Source: Bradyrhizobium sp. Ec3.3
GTDB lineage: Bacteria > Pseudomonadota > Alphaproteobacteria > Rhizobiales > Xanthobacteraceae
Direction: 5' to 3'
Length of the DNA: 40,685 bases
Assembly (NCBI RefSeq): GCF_000472925.1
Contig: NZ_AXAS01000066.1
Span: forward strand, 1 to 40,685
Positions 24,475 through 32,097 of the stretch are shown piece by piece. The position numbers and the translations under genes were made by a program. The notes under the pieces are model-generated. The model saw only the letters and a program-made list of their open reading frames with translations. It was not told where the DNA came from and made no database searches. Position 1 is the first letter of the stretch. The number at the start of each line of letters is the position of its first letter.

Positions 24475-25659
24475 CTATTTCGGATAGTCGATCTCGGCCG
24501 AATAGGCTCCCTTGATGACCGGCTTGCCATTCTCGATCTCGAGAAGGATCATCGGCAAGCGCGCCTGGTTGTGATCGTCGAAGGTCACTTCGCCAACCGC
24601 GCTCGCATAGTGGATGTTGGACAGCGCGGTGCGGACCTTCTCGCGGTCGATGCTCTGGGCCTGCTCGATCGCCTTGGCCAGCAGGTGCACGGTCTCCCAG
24701 TGCACATAGGCGTGGTTATTGGGCGCCTCGCGGAACTCGGCGGTGAACTTCTCGACAAAGGCCTTGCTCTTCTCGGACTCATAGGCCGGAAGCCAGGCCG
24801 CCGCCTCGATGGCTCCTTCGAGCGCCTTCGGCGCCGCCTTGATGGAGCTTGCCGTATTGAACTCGGCGTTCCCGATCAGCGGAATCTTGCCGGCGATCCC
24901 GACTTCCGTCATCTGGCGCCCGACGATGGGCGTGCTATCGGCATTGCCGTACATGATGATGGCCTGGGCGCCGGAATCGCGGATCTTGGACAGCACGCTG
25001 CGGAAATCCACTTCGCCTTCCTTGTAGTAGTCTTCCGTCAGGATCTGGCTCTTGAAACGAGGCAGGTACTTCTTGGTGAACTCAATGGCCGCGCGCCCAT
25101 AATCGCTGTCGACCGAGAGCACAGCATATTTGGTAAACCCCTTCTTCTCGGCGGCGTATTGCAGCACGATCAAAGCGCGGTTCTCGTCGGTCGGATAGTT
25201 GCGGTAGGTCCATTTGAAGCCGCCGACGCCCGCCTTGTAGGTGATCTTCGGATTCGACGACGCCGCATTGAGCAGGAGCACGCCGGCATCCTCGGCCACC
25301 GGCTGCATCGCAAGCGTCACCGAGCTCGAGACGTCGCCAATGATGAAGTCGACTTGATCCTGGTCGATCAGCCGCCGCGTCGCCGAGACACCCTCGACCG
25401 GCGTCCCCTGGCTGTCACCGGCCATGATGTTGATCTTGCGCCCGCCGACTCCGCCGGCATCGTTGATTTCCTTGGCCGCCATTTGCGCGCCGCGTAGCGA
25501 GAAAGCGCCATAGCGGGCATTCGGCCCGCTCATCGGCGCTACGAGGCCGAGCTTGACGGTTCCATCCTCGCTTCGGGCGAAGGCGCTTGAGGAAACGGCT
25601 TGCAGTCCAACAAGGGCCGTTCCGATGCAAAATCCCCGCCGGCTCAACTCGATCGTCAT
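24475..25659 (-). CDS. ABC transporter substrate-binding protein (Leu/Ile/Val-binding family), module 2
   Basis: This 394-residue periplasmic binding protein has a signal peptide of twin-arginine character (LSRRGFCIGTALVGL, then SSSAFA). The mature part opens VKLGLVAPMSGPNARYG and contains AAKEINDAGGVGGRKINI, standard for Peripla_BP_6 receptors. The ATG at 25659 follows GGAGCGGGG; a longer in-frame start at 25782 would bury the signal peptide. It is the first gene of module 2 and has the strongest LysR-type palindrome 135 bases upstream. Ligands in this family are amino acids, amides or aromatic acids; with hydantoinase genes downstream, a cyclic or substituted amino acid derivative is plausible. 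Confidence 0.9.
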   Translation of the reverse strand: MTIELSRRGFCIGTALVGLQAVSSSAFARSEDGTVKLGLVAPMSGPNARYGAFSLRGAQMAAKEINDAGGVGGRKINIMAGDSQGTPVEGVSATRRLIDQDQVDFIIGDVSSSVTLAMQPVAEDAGVLLLNAASSNPKITYKAGVGGFKWTYRNYPTDENRALIVLQYAAEKKGFTKYAVLSVDSDYGRAAIEFTKKYLPRFKSQILTEDYYKEGEVDFRSVLSKIRDSGAQAIIMYGNADSTPIVGRQMTEVGIAGKIPLIGNAEFNTASSIKAAPKALEGAIEAAAWLPAYESEKSKAFVEKFTAEFREAPNNHAYVHWETVHLLAKAIEQAQSIDREKVRTALSNIHYASAVGEVTFDDHNQARLPMILLEIENGKPVIKGAYSAEIDYPK

Positions 25660-25793
25660 GTCCCCGCTCCGTTGCTGCTGCAAATGTGCGTCCTCCAAAT
25701 TCTGCCACTTCCGTGGTCTTCTTCGATTTTGGCGGCGGCTAGCGGTAAAAAATAGATTTACGTGCGTCAGCTGGGGAAGCACGACTGCGGTCT

Positions 25794-25820
25794 GCCGCCA
25801 TAGCGAATTTTTATGGCGGC
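25794..25820. promoter_or_regulatory. Perfect LysR-type palindrome upstream of the module 2 binding-protein gene
   Basis: GCCGCCATA-N9-TATGGCGGC is a perfect 9-9-9 inverted repeat with an ATA-N9-TAT core, the shape of a LysR-type recognition site. It begins 135 bases upstream of the binding-protein start. The half-size relative at 18682-18708 lies at nearly the same distance (132 bases) from hyuA. Confidence 0.7.
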
Positions 25821-26081
25821 GCCCCTGCGCTCCGTCGGTTGCCGCGCTCTATGTGCAGCTAGCGTGTGCGAGAGACCGCTAAGAGATATCCGCTTAAGTT
25901 AGGTTCGCCCTGTGCTCGCTGCCCACCGGCGGCCTTTTCGCCTTCCGCGCAAGCCAGAGCGAACGGCGCTTCTGCTACTCAGCGCCTCGGCGAAATCGTC
26001 GACCAACAAAGTAACCGACGTCCGCCGCTCCAGTGCGGCGCTACCTATATTGGAAGACCTGCTCACGTTATCTGTGATGAG
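25821..26081. other. Intergenic stretch between module 2 and repeat copy C
   Basis: I recognise no gene here. The stretch contains GC-rich inverted sequences such as CCGCTCCAGTGCGG near 26027-26040 but no clear terminator or promoter. Confidence 0.45.
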
Positions 26082-26180
26082 ATCTTTCTTGATCTCCCAG
26101 TGCACATATCGTGCACACGCCCACTTCCAACCATTTGAAACACCTGAACTCTCGCTCCGCTCCATCATGATGGGCGCAAT
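26082..26180 (+). repeat. GTGCACAC-containing interspersed repeat, copy C
   Basis: This is a more divergent copy: ATCTTTCTTGATCTCCCAG, GTGCACATATCGTGCACAC, then a segment similar to AATTGAAAAACTTGAACTCTC and CTCCATCATG. Similarity fades after about 26180. It separates module 2 from module 3. Confidence 0.7.
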
Positions 26181-26181
26181 G

Positions 26182-26440
26182 GAAAATTTGCGATCTAAGC
26201 TTTTCATTTTAGAGAGATATTTCTACTCTCGGCCCTTTGTATGATTGGACCGATTGAGAAATCTGGTTTTGGCCAAGCTTCCGGTGTTGGGCTCTTCTAG
26301 GACCATATATGCATGAATTGGAAGCGGAAATCGCCTCTTCGGGTTCTCGGTGCACACGCCGTGCACATGAAGGGGTGTCGCCCAACAGGCGGAGCACCGG
26401 AACATCTTTGGCCCTTTGCCAGCCGAAAGCGAGGTTCACC
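26182..26440. other. Upstream region of the C13 peptidase gene, with a repeat core fragment
   Basis: A core piece of the repeat, CTCGGTGCACACGCCGTGCACATG, occurs at 26346-26369, again with two GTGCAC motifs 11 bases apart but without the flanks of copies A to C. Otherwise the stretch is AT-richer than its surroundings, and I see no gene in it. An in-frame ATG at 26309 would extend the peptidase through this fragment and is unlikely to be the start. Confidence 0.45.
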
Positions 26441-27202
26441 ATGATCTCCAACACCATCACCTCGAAGTCCTGGATCAGGCGACATGGCGCGCCGCTCGTT
26501 GCTTTTGCCTTGGCCCTCACGCTTTCGGTTTCGACCGTGCATGCCAACGAGGATGCCCACAAGGTCGGCGTGGTGTCCTTTGGCCTTTTTGGCGATCAAG
26601 GCGTGTTTCAAAGCGAGGCGATCGGTGCAGCCAAGGTCGTCGCAGATCGTTTCGAAGTTGGCCCGATCGAGGTGCGATACAATTCGAAGAAGGGTGGCAG
26701 CGCTACGGCCGAAACGCTGGCCAGGTCGTTACAGGTTGCAGCTGGCCGCCTGGACGCCGAGAACGACGTTTTGTTCTTGATTCTCACCTCGCATGGCTCG
26801 CCAGACGGCCTTGCAATCAAGGCTGGGCGGCTTGTGCAAACGCTCACGCCATCCCGTCTCGCCGAGATGCTCGGAAAGACCGGCGTGCGCCACAAGGTGG
26901 TGATCATCTCGGCCTGCTACTCTGGAGTCTTCATCCCTCGTCTCGCGAATCCCGATGTCTTGGTCATCACAGCGGCCGACGCCGATCATCCGTCGTTCGG
27001 CTGCGAGGACAAGGCGAAGTGGACCTATTTCGGTGACGCCTTCTTCAACGTCGCGCTCCGTCGAGCCGAAAGTCTGAAAGATGCATTTGCCAGTGCGCGC
27101 GCGCTCGTCAGGAGGCGAGAGCTGCGTGAGCATTTCGAGCCGTCGAATCCCCTGATGGCAGGTGGCGAAAACGTGCAGCCCTTGCTGGTTGCCCGTCCTT
27201 GA
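26441..27202 (+). CDS. Exported C13-family (legumain-like) cysteine peptidase
   Basis: This 253-residue protein has a signal peptide (residues 1-35, cleavage predicted after TVHA). The remaining part matches peptidase family C13 of clan CD, the caspase-like fold. The catalytic histidine is H118 in LILTSHGSPDGL and the catalytic cysteine is C159 in VVIISACYSGVFIP. The following VITAADADHPSFGCEDKAKW and TYFGDAFF are family landmarks. The start at the inner ATG is supported by GAGG upstream and by the signal peptide. It should act in the periplasm or outer envelope. It is convergent with the kinase gene and has no evident link to the catabolic genes around it. Its target is unknown. Confidence 0.87.
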   Translation: MISNTITSKSWIRRHGAPLVAFALALTLSVSTVHANEDAHKVGVVSFGLFGDQGVFQSEAIGAAKVVADRFEVGPIEVRYNSKKGGSATAETLARSLQVAAGRLDAENDVLFLILTSHGSPDGLAIKAGRLVQTLTPSRLAEMLGKTGVRHKVVIISACYSGVFIPRLANPDVLVITAADADHPSFGCEDKAKWTYFGDAFFNVALRRAESLKDAFASARALVRRRELREHFEPSNPLMAGGENVQPLLVARP

Positions 27203-27254
27203 AGCGATCGGCCACGCTCGTGATAGCCACGCCAGCTCCCTTCGGCCCCATCGA

Positions 27255-28751
27255 CTAGCTTGCCGTGGACCGTCGCATCATACCTCTGTTGTTGACGTAA
27301 AGCGCTTTGAAAGCGGCGTGATCGACCTCGTAGCGATTGCGGTTGGCCTCATTCGGCGCGATTTGAGACACAATCGGGTTAATGCGGTCGATATCCTCCG
27401 GCACGAAGATCCCGCACCCTATTCCTGCGAGAAAGGCAGATCCGAGCGCAGCACCCACCGTCTGCCGGCGCACATTCTGACGGACGTCCGCAATGTCGCT
27501 AACGCATTGTGTCCAGAGTGGATTCTGCACGCCGCCTCCGGCGGCATAAATGCTTCGAGCCGGCTGTATTTCGGCAAAGCCGTCGAGATTGTGCCGGGTG
27601 GCGTGCCCGATTCCCTCGATCAGCGCACGATAGACATCGCCGCGCCGGTGCGCGAGCGTCAGGCCGCAGATCAGTCCCTTGGCCTGCGGATCGTTGATTG
27701 GCGTTCGCTCACCACTGAAATAGGGCAGCATCAAAATGCCGTTTGCGCCCGGCGGACTTTTGAGCGCCTCTTCCATCAACGTCTGGAAGGATGAATCCTC
27801 GTCGCAAAGTCCGGTCATTTCCTTGCGAAACCATTGGGTGAGACCGCCTCCAGTCGCAAGCCCGCCCATGACGCTCCAGGTGTTCTCGAACAGAAACGGC
27901 GCGGCCCAGAAACGGGAGTCGACGACAAGATCGGCATTGACCTGGATGAAGAAGGCCGTAGTGCCATACATGATCATCAGGTCACCCGCCTTTTGCACAC
28001 CGACGCTGATCGCTTCGCTCGCCGCATCGATGGTGCCAGCGATCACAGCCGTGCCGGCGGCAAGCCCGGTTTCGCGCGCGGCCTCAGAACTCACGTGGCC
28101 GATAATCTCCGTTGTCCAGGCTATTTCAGGCAGCCAGTCGACCGGGCAAATCCGTTCGATGGTCTCGTCATGCCAATCTTTGGCGGCAAGGTCGTAGAAT
28201 GGCGTGTAGCAGGACGCGCCGTAGTGATCGACGACCCACCGTCCCGTCAATCGGTGAACGATAAAGGTAGGACACCCGACGATCCGCGCAGTTTTGCGGA
28301 AAGTGTCAGGCTCGTGCTTGGCAAGCCATCGTACCTTCGGGCCGACAGACTGTGTCGTCAGCGGATTGCCGGTTCGGGCCAGCACGGCCGGTGCGCCGAG
28401 TTCAGCGTTGAGCTCTTCGATTTCGGCTTCGGCGCGGGTATCCACGCCATACAGGATGGCTGGACGTAGCGGCTTTCCGGCTTCTGTCACAGGCAGCGCA
28501 CAGGGGCCAATCCCGCTGCACCCGACAGCAGCGATCGCTGCCGGGTTGATCCCACTGTCCACGATCAGCCGCTGGCTCAGCGTGCGAAAGCCCTCCCACC
28601 AATCCTGCAGCGCATCATGTTCGGCAAGTCCTGGCCCCGGCACACGCATGTCGTGCTTGCGCTGCGCCGTTGCCCGAATAGTACCGGCCTCATCAAGCAG
28701 GACGCCTTTGCTGGAATAACTGCCAATATCGATGCCTAGGAGGTGGCGCAT
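27255..28751 (-). CDS. FGGY-family carbohydrate kinase (xylulokinase-like)
   Basis: This 498-residue FGGY kinase has the ASKHA fold. The N-terminal phosphate loop is GIDIGSYSSKG (6-16), the second domain carries YGTTAFFIQV and GGLATGGGLTQWF, and the C-terminal adenosine-binding region reads AAGGGVQNPLW and TVGAALGSAFLAG. Length is normal for xylulokinase-like members. The ATG has a strong GGAGGAGAT site and lies inside the last codons of the M42 gene (16-base overlap), so the two are coupled. It should phosphorylate a sugar or polyol in the cytoplasm. The substrate cannot be assigned from sequence; xylulose is only the family default. Confidence 0.88.
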   Translation of the reverse strand: MRHLLGIDIGSYSSKGVLLDEAGTIRATAQRKHDMRVPGPGLAEHDALQDWWEGFRTLSQRLIVDSGINPAAIAAVGCSGIGPCALPVTEAGKPLRPAILYGVDTRAEAEIEELNAELGAPAVLARTGNPLTTQSVGPKVRWLAKHEPDTFRKTARIVGCPTFIVHRLTGRWVVDHYGASCYTPFYDLAAKDWHDETIERICPVDWLPEIAWTTEIIGHVSSEAARETGLAAGTAVIAGTIDAASEAISVGVQKAGDLMIMYGTTAFFIQVNADLVVDSRFWAAPFLFENTWSVMGGLATGGGLTQWFRKEMTGLCDEDSSFQTLMEEALKSPPGANGILMLPYFSGERTPINDPQAKGLICGLTLAHRRGDVYRALIEGIGHATRHNLDGFAEIQPARSIYAAGGGVQNPLWTQCVSDIADVRQNVRRQTVGAALGSAFLAGIGCGIFVPEDIDRINPIVSQIAPNEANRNRYEVDHAAFKALYVNNRGMMRRSTAS

Positions 28752-29869
28752 GAATATCTCCTCCGTTCGAAGGAGAAGCCTGCTTTCATATCGCGCAGAG
28801 CCAGTGCAAGCAGTGCCGCTATCTGTTCAAGATCGGCAAGGTCGCAGGTTTCGATCGGCGCATGCGTGTAGCGTGTCGGATAGCCGATATCGATGGAGGG
28901 AATTCCTTCACCCACGAGCTGAACGTACGAGGAATCGGTCAGGCAGCCGGTGTGAGCGCTGCGCTGGATCGGCATGCCCACACGGCCTGCTGTCTCCACG
29001 AGATGATTGAGGAGCGCGGGATGCGCAAGCGTGCCATTGAGCGTGCCGCGCCCGTGGAAGCTGTAGAGGCCAAGCGCCGGGCCGCCGCCAAGCTGCAGTT
29101 CGCCGCGCTCCGCGAGATCAGGCGTATCGGAGGCGACCATGATGTCGATCGAAATGGCGGCATCTGGCCCGAGACGCCCGGCCGCAAGCATGGCGCCGCG
29201 CAGATTGAACTCCTCCTGGACCGAAAAGACCGCATGCAGCGTTGCGGGAACGGGTTCATCCAGAAGTCTCTGCACGAGGTCCATAAGCGCGGCGCAGCCG
29301 GCGCGGTCGTCGATCGCCGTTCCGGACACACGGGTACCGGCCAACCGTTCGAAAGAGGGGCAGTACGTGACGGGCGCACCGATTTCGACGCCGAGGGCGC
29401 GCACCTCTTCCGCCGATGTGGCGCCGAGATCGAGGAAGAGCTTGTCATAGCCGAGCACCTGGCCCTTTTCGTCTTGCGGCGTGGCATGGTGTGCCTTGAC
29501 ACCGACGACGCAGGGGATCTGCCTACCGTACTTGTTCATGATCACCAAGCGGAGGCCCGGCAGCACACGTTCGGGCACGCCCCCGAGCCGTTCCACCCGA
29601 ACGAAACCGTTCGCTTCGATCCGCCGTACCACGAGGCCAAGCTGATCGGTGTGGGCGAAGACCATCACCGATGGAGCAGCGGGGTCTTCCCCCTTCACCG
29701 TGAGGGTCAGATTCCCGAACGCATCGCCGTGACTCTCGACGCGGCGGTCGGAAAAAGTGGCCCGGATGTAGTCGCTCACCGGATCTTCGTAGCCGGAAAG
29801 ACCAGGTATCAGGCAGAGCTCTTTGGTCCATGCCTCGATGCGTGTGAGGCTGCGTTGGTCAATCGTCAC
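28736..29869 (-). CDS. M42-family metallopeptidase-like protein (SgcX-like)
   Basis: This 377-residue M42-family protein (glutamyl aminopeptidase/endoglucanase group) has all the metal and catalytic residues: H73 and D75 in FAHTDQLG, D187/D188 in AIDDRAG, E219/E220 in SVQEEFNLRG, D242 in ISIDIMV and H336 in TRYTHAPIE. No ATG gives a sensible length, so I start at GTG 29869, 88 bases after the BtpA-like gene. The frame stays open further upstream but without family likeness. Paired with a BtpA-like gene it recalls E. coli sgcX beside sgcQ. Whether it cleaves peptides or some other bond in this sugar context is not known. Confidence 0.85.
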   Translation of the reverse strand: MTIDQRSLTRIEAWTKELCLIPGLSGYEDPVSDYIRATFSDRRVESHGDAFGNLTLTVKGEDPAAPSVMVFAHTDQLGLVVRRIEANGFVRVERLGGVPERVLPGLRLVIMNKYGRQIPCVVGVKAHHATPQDEKGQVLGYDKLFLDLGATSAEEVRALGVEIGAPVTYCPSFERLAGTRVSGTAIDDRAGCAALMDLVQRLLDEPVPATLHAVFSVQEEFNLRGAMLAAGRLGPDAAISIDIMVASDTPDLAERGELQLGGGPALGLYSFHGRGTLNGTLAHPALLNHLVETAGRVGMPIQRSAHTGCLTDSSYVQLVGEGIPSIDIGYPTRYTHAPIETCDLADLEQIAALLALALRDMKAGFSFERRRYSCATS

Positions 29870-29957
29870 TTTGGTCCAATCTGGTCCGGTACCGGACCTC
29901 TGCGGGTCAGCGGATCTGGATCGAGCCGGCACCGCTGCCGGATCGGGCGAACATTTC

Positions 29958-30779
29958 CTAAGCGACCGCGCGCGAGGCAGAGCGGATCGCTTTGACCTTG
30001 TCCATGAAGGCCTTGACACGCGCCGGATCGACCGGATTCTCGAAGATGCCGTCGACCTTGAATGTCGATCCCACGACTGCCCCGTCCGAAACGGCGAGCT
30101 GGCGTTCGATATTGTCGATCCGGCAACCCGTGTTGCAAAGCACGGCTGTGCCCGGCACGGCCGCTTTGACCGTGGAAAGGACCTGGGTGTCTGTTTCGGC
30201 GCCAGCGGTGAGGCCGGATACGCAGATGGCGTCAGGCCGGTTGTTGAACGCGGTCGAGCGGGCGATATCCGCAATCGGGCGATCGCCCAGATAGGCGGCG
30301 GCTTCGGGCACGATGTTGAACAAAAGCCTGAGCTTCGGGGCGAGCCTTGCCTTGTGGCGCGCCGTTTCACCGACATTGGTATTCCACAGCCCGAAATCGC
30401 TGGCGTACACCCCGCTCATGATCTCGCGGATGAAGCTTGCTCCGGTAGCGGCTGCAAGATCGATCGAAGCAATGGGATCCCACAAGACGTTGACACCAAA
30501 CGGCACCTTGATGAAGCGCATGAGCTCGCCGATGACGCGTGCCATGGCCACGGTGGTTTCGGGACGTACCTTGGTCAGGTAAGGAAGGCTGAACTCGTTG
30601 GAAAACATTACAGCGTCGGCACCGCCGTTCTGAAGATGGTCGAGATCGGCTTGGGCCATTTCGACCACTCTCCTCATCCCGCCGGCCGCATCATATCCGG
30701 GATCGCCCGGCAATGCCTGCAAGTGACACATGGCGATGATCGGCTTGTCGACATGAAAGGTTTCCTTGAGCCACTGCAT
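29958..30779 (-). CDS. BtpA/SgcQ-family TIM-barrel protein
   Basis: This 273-residue protein belongs to the BtpA/SgcQ family: IIAMCHLQALPGDPGYD near the N-terminus, NGGADAVMFSNE, VPFGVNVLWDP, and a C-terminal SDGAVVGSTFKVDG phosphate-binding-like segment. The fold is a TIM barrel with possible phosphate binding at the C-terminal glycine-rich loop. It was named for photosystem I assembly in cyanobacteria; SgcQ lies in a sugar phosphotransferase operon in E. coli, and its reaction is not established. It is the first gene of a three-gene operon with the M42 and FGGY kinase genes, with GAGGA upstream of the ATG. Confidence 0.85.
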   Translation of the reverse strand: MQWLKETFHVDKPIIAMCHLQALPGDPGYDAAGGMRRVVEMAQADLDHLQNGGADAVMFSNEFSLPYLTKVRPETTVAMARVIGELMRFIKVPFGVNVLWDPIASIDLAAATGASFIREIMSGVYASDFGLWNTNVGETARHKARLAPKLRLLFNIVPEAAAYLGDRPIADIARSTAFNNRPDAICVSGLTAGAETDTQVLSTVKAAVPGTAVLCNTGCRIDNIERQLAVSDGAVVGSTFKVDGIFENPVDPARVKAFMDKVKAIRSASRAVA

Positions 30780-31224
30780 GAGCGTGTCCTCTTTCGATCT
30801 TTATTCGGCCAAAGCATTTCCCTGCGGCACAGCATGGCGAAAGATGGCCCCTCACCTTGATCTGCCGTAGATGGACGTCGGCCAAGACCATCCTACCATA
30901 TGCGTCAGGCTCTCAACGCTCCCTCGGTTCGGCGGGCCGAGACAACGGAATGCGTTCGTTCCTCTTGCCTCATTCTAATCGATAATGGCCACGAGTTCGT
31001 CGAGAGGCCCCGCTGTTTGTCCCGTCCCTGCTAGCTGCGGCCTGACGGCAGTTCGGTCATCATGCACGATTGGCGACGCAGGCAAGCATGGTTTGATTAG
31101 TCCGCTTTGCGAAAGGCCGCCGATCCGCGTGTGGCGCTTCGCATTGAAGGCTTGCTGTCGGCCTTTGCTGCGCTTGAGGTCTGGACCCATCTCCTCGGAC
31201 GCCTTTCGTCAATCATGGCGCTTA
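30780..31224. other. Divergent intergenic region between the BtpA-like and FadR-like genes
   Basis: Small open frames on both strands cross this stretch, the best being 30975-31190 on the minus strand, whose C-terminus reads GPLDELVAIID. I recognise no family, and none has a good ribosome-binding site. No second copy of the TGGTATAC operator is visible in front of the BtpA-like gene. Confidence 0.4.
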
Positions 31225-31253
31225 TTGACAGCGGCAACAGCAGGACCTAGCCT
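31225..31253 (+). promoter_or_regulatory. Possible promoter of the FadR-like regulator gene
   Basis: TTGACA at 31225-31230 is followed after 17 bases by TAGCCT at 31248-31253, which would start transcription inside the operator. An alternative is the extended -10 TGGTATACT at 31258-31266, which would give an mRNA starting a few bases before the ATG. Confidence 0.35.
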
Positions 31254-31257
31254 GCCC

Positions 31258-31276
31258 TGGTATACTAGGTATACCA
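31258..31276. promoter_or_regulatory. Perfect GntR/FadR-type operator abutting the regulator start codon
   Basis: TGGTATAC-TAG-GTATACCA is a perfect eight-base inverted repeat with a three-base centre. GGTATA half sites are typical of NanR-like and other FadR-subfamily operators. The last base touches the ATG of the regulator gene, so binding would block transcription or translation initiation. Autorepression is the likely role. Confidence 0.7.
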
Positions 31277-31987
31277 ATGTCCCCTCAGCTCAAACGATCG
31301 CGTCTCTTTGAGCAGGTTGTCGATATCCTCGAGCAGAGGATACGCGATCGGGAATTGGTGGCTGGTGCCGAGCTGCCATCGGAGCGTCAGCTCATGGCGG
31401 AATTTGGCGTTGGCCGGACAGCCATCCGCGAGGCATTGTTTCATCTGCAGCGCGCAGGGCTCGTCGATCTCCGGGCGGGTTCGCGGGCACGGGTCACAGC
31501 GCCCAATGCTGAAGTCGTTATGACGTCGCTGTCGAGCAGTGCCAAATATCTGCTCTCCGACGATGACGGCGTCCGTCATTTCCAAGATGCGCGTGCCCTC
31601 TTTGAGACTGGCCTGGCACGTGATGCCGCACGCAACGCCACAGCAAAGGATATCCGTTACCTGAGCGATGCGCTTGACGCGAACTACAAGTCCATTGGTG
31701 ACGTTCAACGCTTTGAGGACTCGGATATAACATTTCACTACGCGATCGCTACGATCCCCAAGAATCCCATCTATGTGGTCATGCACCGAGCCATCATCGA
31801 TTGGCTCGTCGACCAAAGGCGTGTGACGCTCAGCTATCCCGGCCAGAACCGCGTCGCCTTCGACGCGCATGTCGCGATCTTCGAAGCGATCAAGGCACAC
31901 GATCCGGAACTTGCCGATGCCCGCATGCGCTCGCACCTCGATCAGGTTGGCAAGCTCTACTGGAAGGTCCGGAGGGCGGGCAAATGA
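31277..31987 (+). CDS. FadR-subfamily GntR transcriptional regulator
   Basis: This 236-residue regulator has an N-terminal GntR winged helix at about residues 8-75 (AELPSERQLMAEFGVGRTAI and REALFHLQRAGLV) and a C-terminal all-helical FCD effector domain at about 90-225. Putative metal-ligand positions are visible in DITFHYAI, AHVAIFEAI and MRSHLDQVG, as in metal-binding FCD proteins that sense sugar acids. No Shine-Dalgarno sequence separates the operator from the ATG, so the mRNA may be leaderless. It opens the plus-strand run of module 3 and probably controls it, together with the divergent kinase operon. Confidence 0.9.
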   Translation: MSPQLKRSRLFEQVVDILEQRIRDRELVAGAELPSERQLMAEFGVGRTAIREALFHLQRAGLVDLRAGSRARVTAPNAEVVMTSLSSSAKYLLSDDDGVRHFQDARALFETGLARDAARNATAKDIRYLSDALDANYKSIGDVQRFEDSDITFHYAIATIPKNPIYVVMHRAIIDWLVDQRRVTLSYPGQNRVAFDAHVAIFEAIKAHDPELADARMRSHLDQVGKLYWKVRRAGK

Positions 31988-32097
31988 ACGGTTTGCGGAC
32001 AGGACCAGCGCCAACCTGATCGCGAACAAGAACGTCGAATGGGTTTGATCTCAACTCCGAGGGATCGAACAACAGACGCCAAACGGGAGGATGAACA

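Noticed and set aside
30975..31190. 71-residue minus-strand frame in the divergent region
   Set aside because: The tail looked protein-like, but there is no recognisable family and no ribosome-binding site, so it is not listed as a gene.
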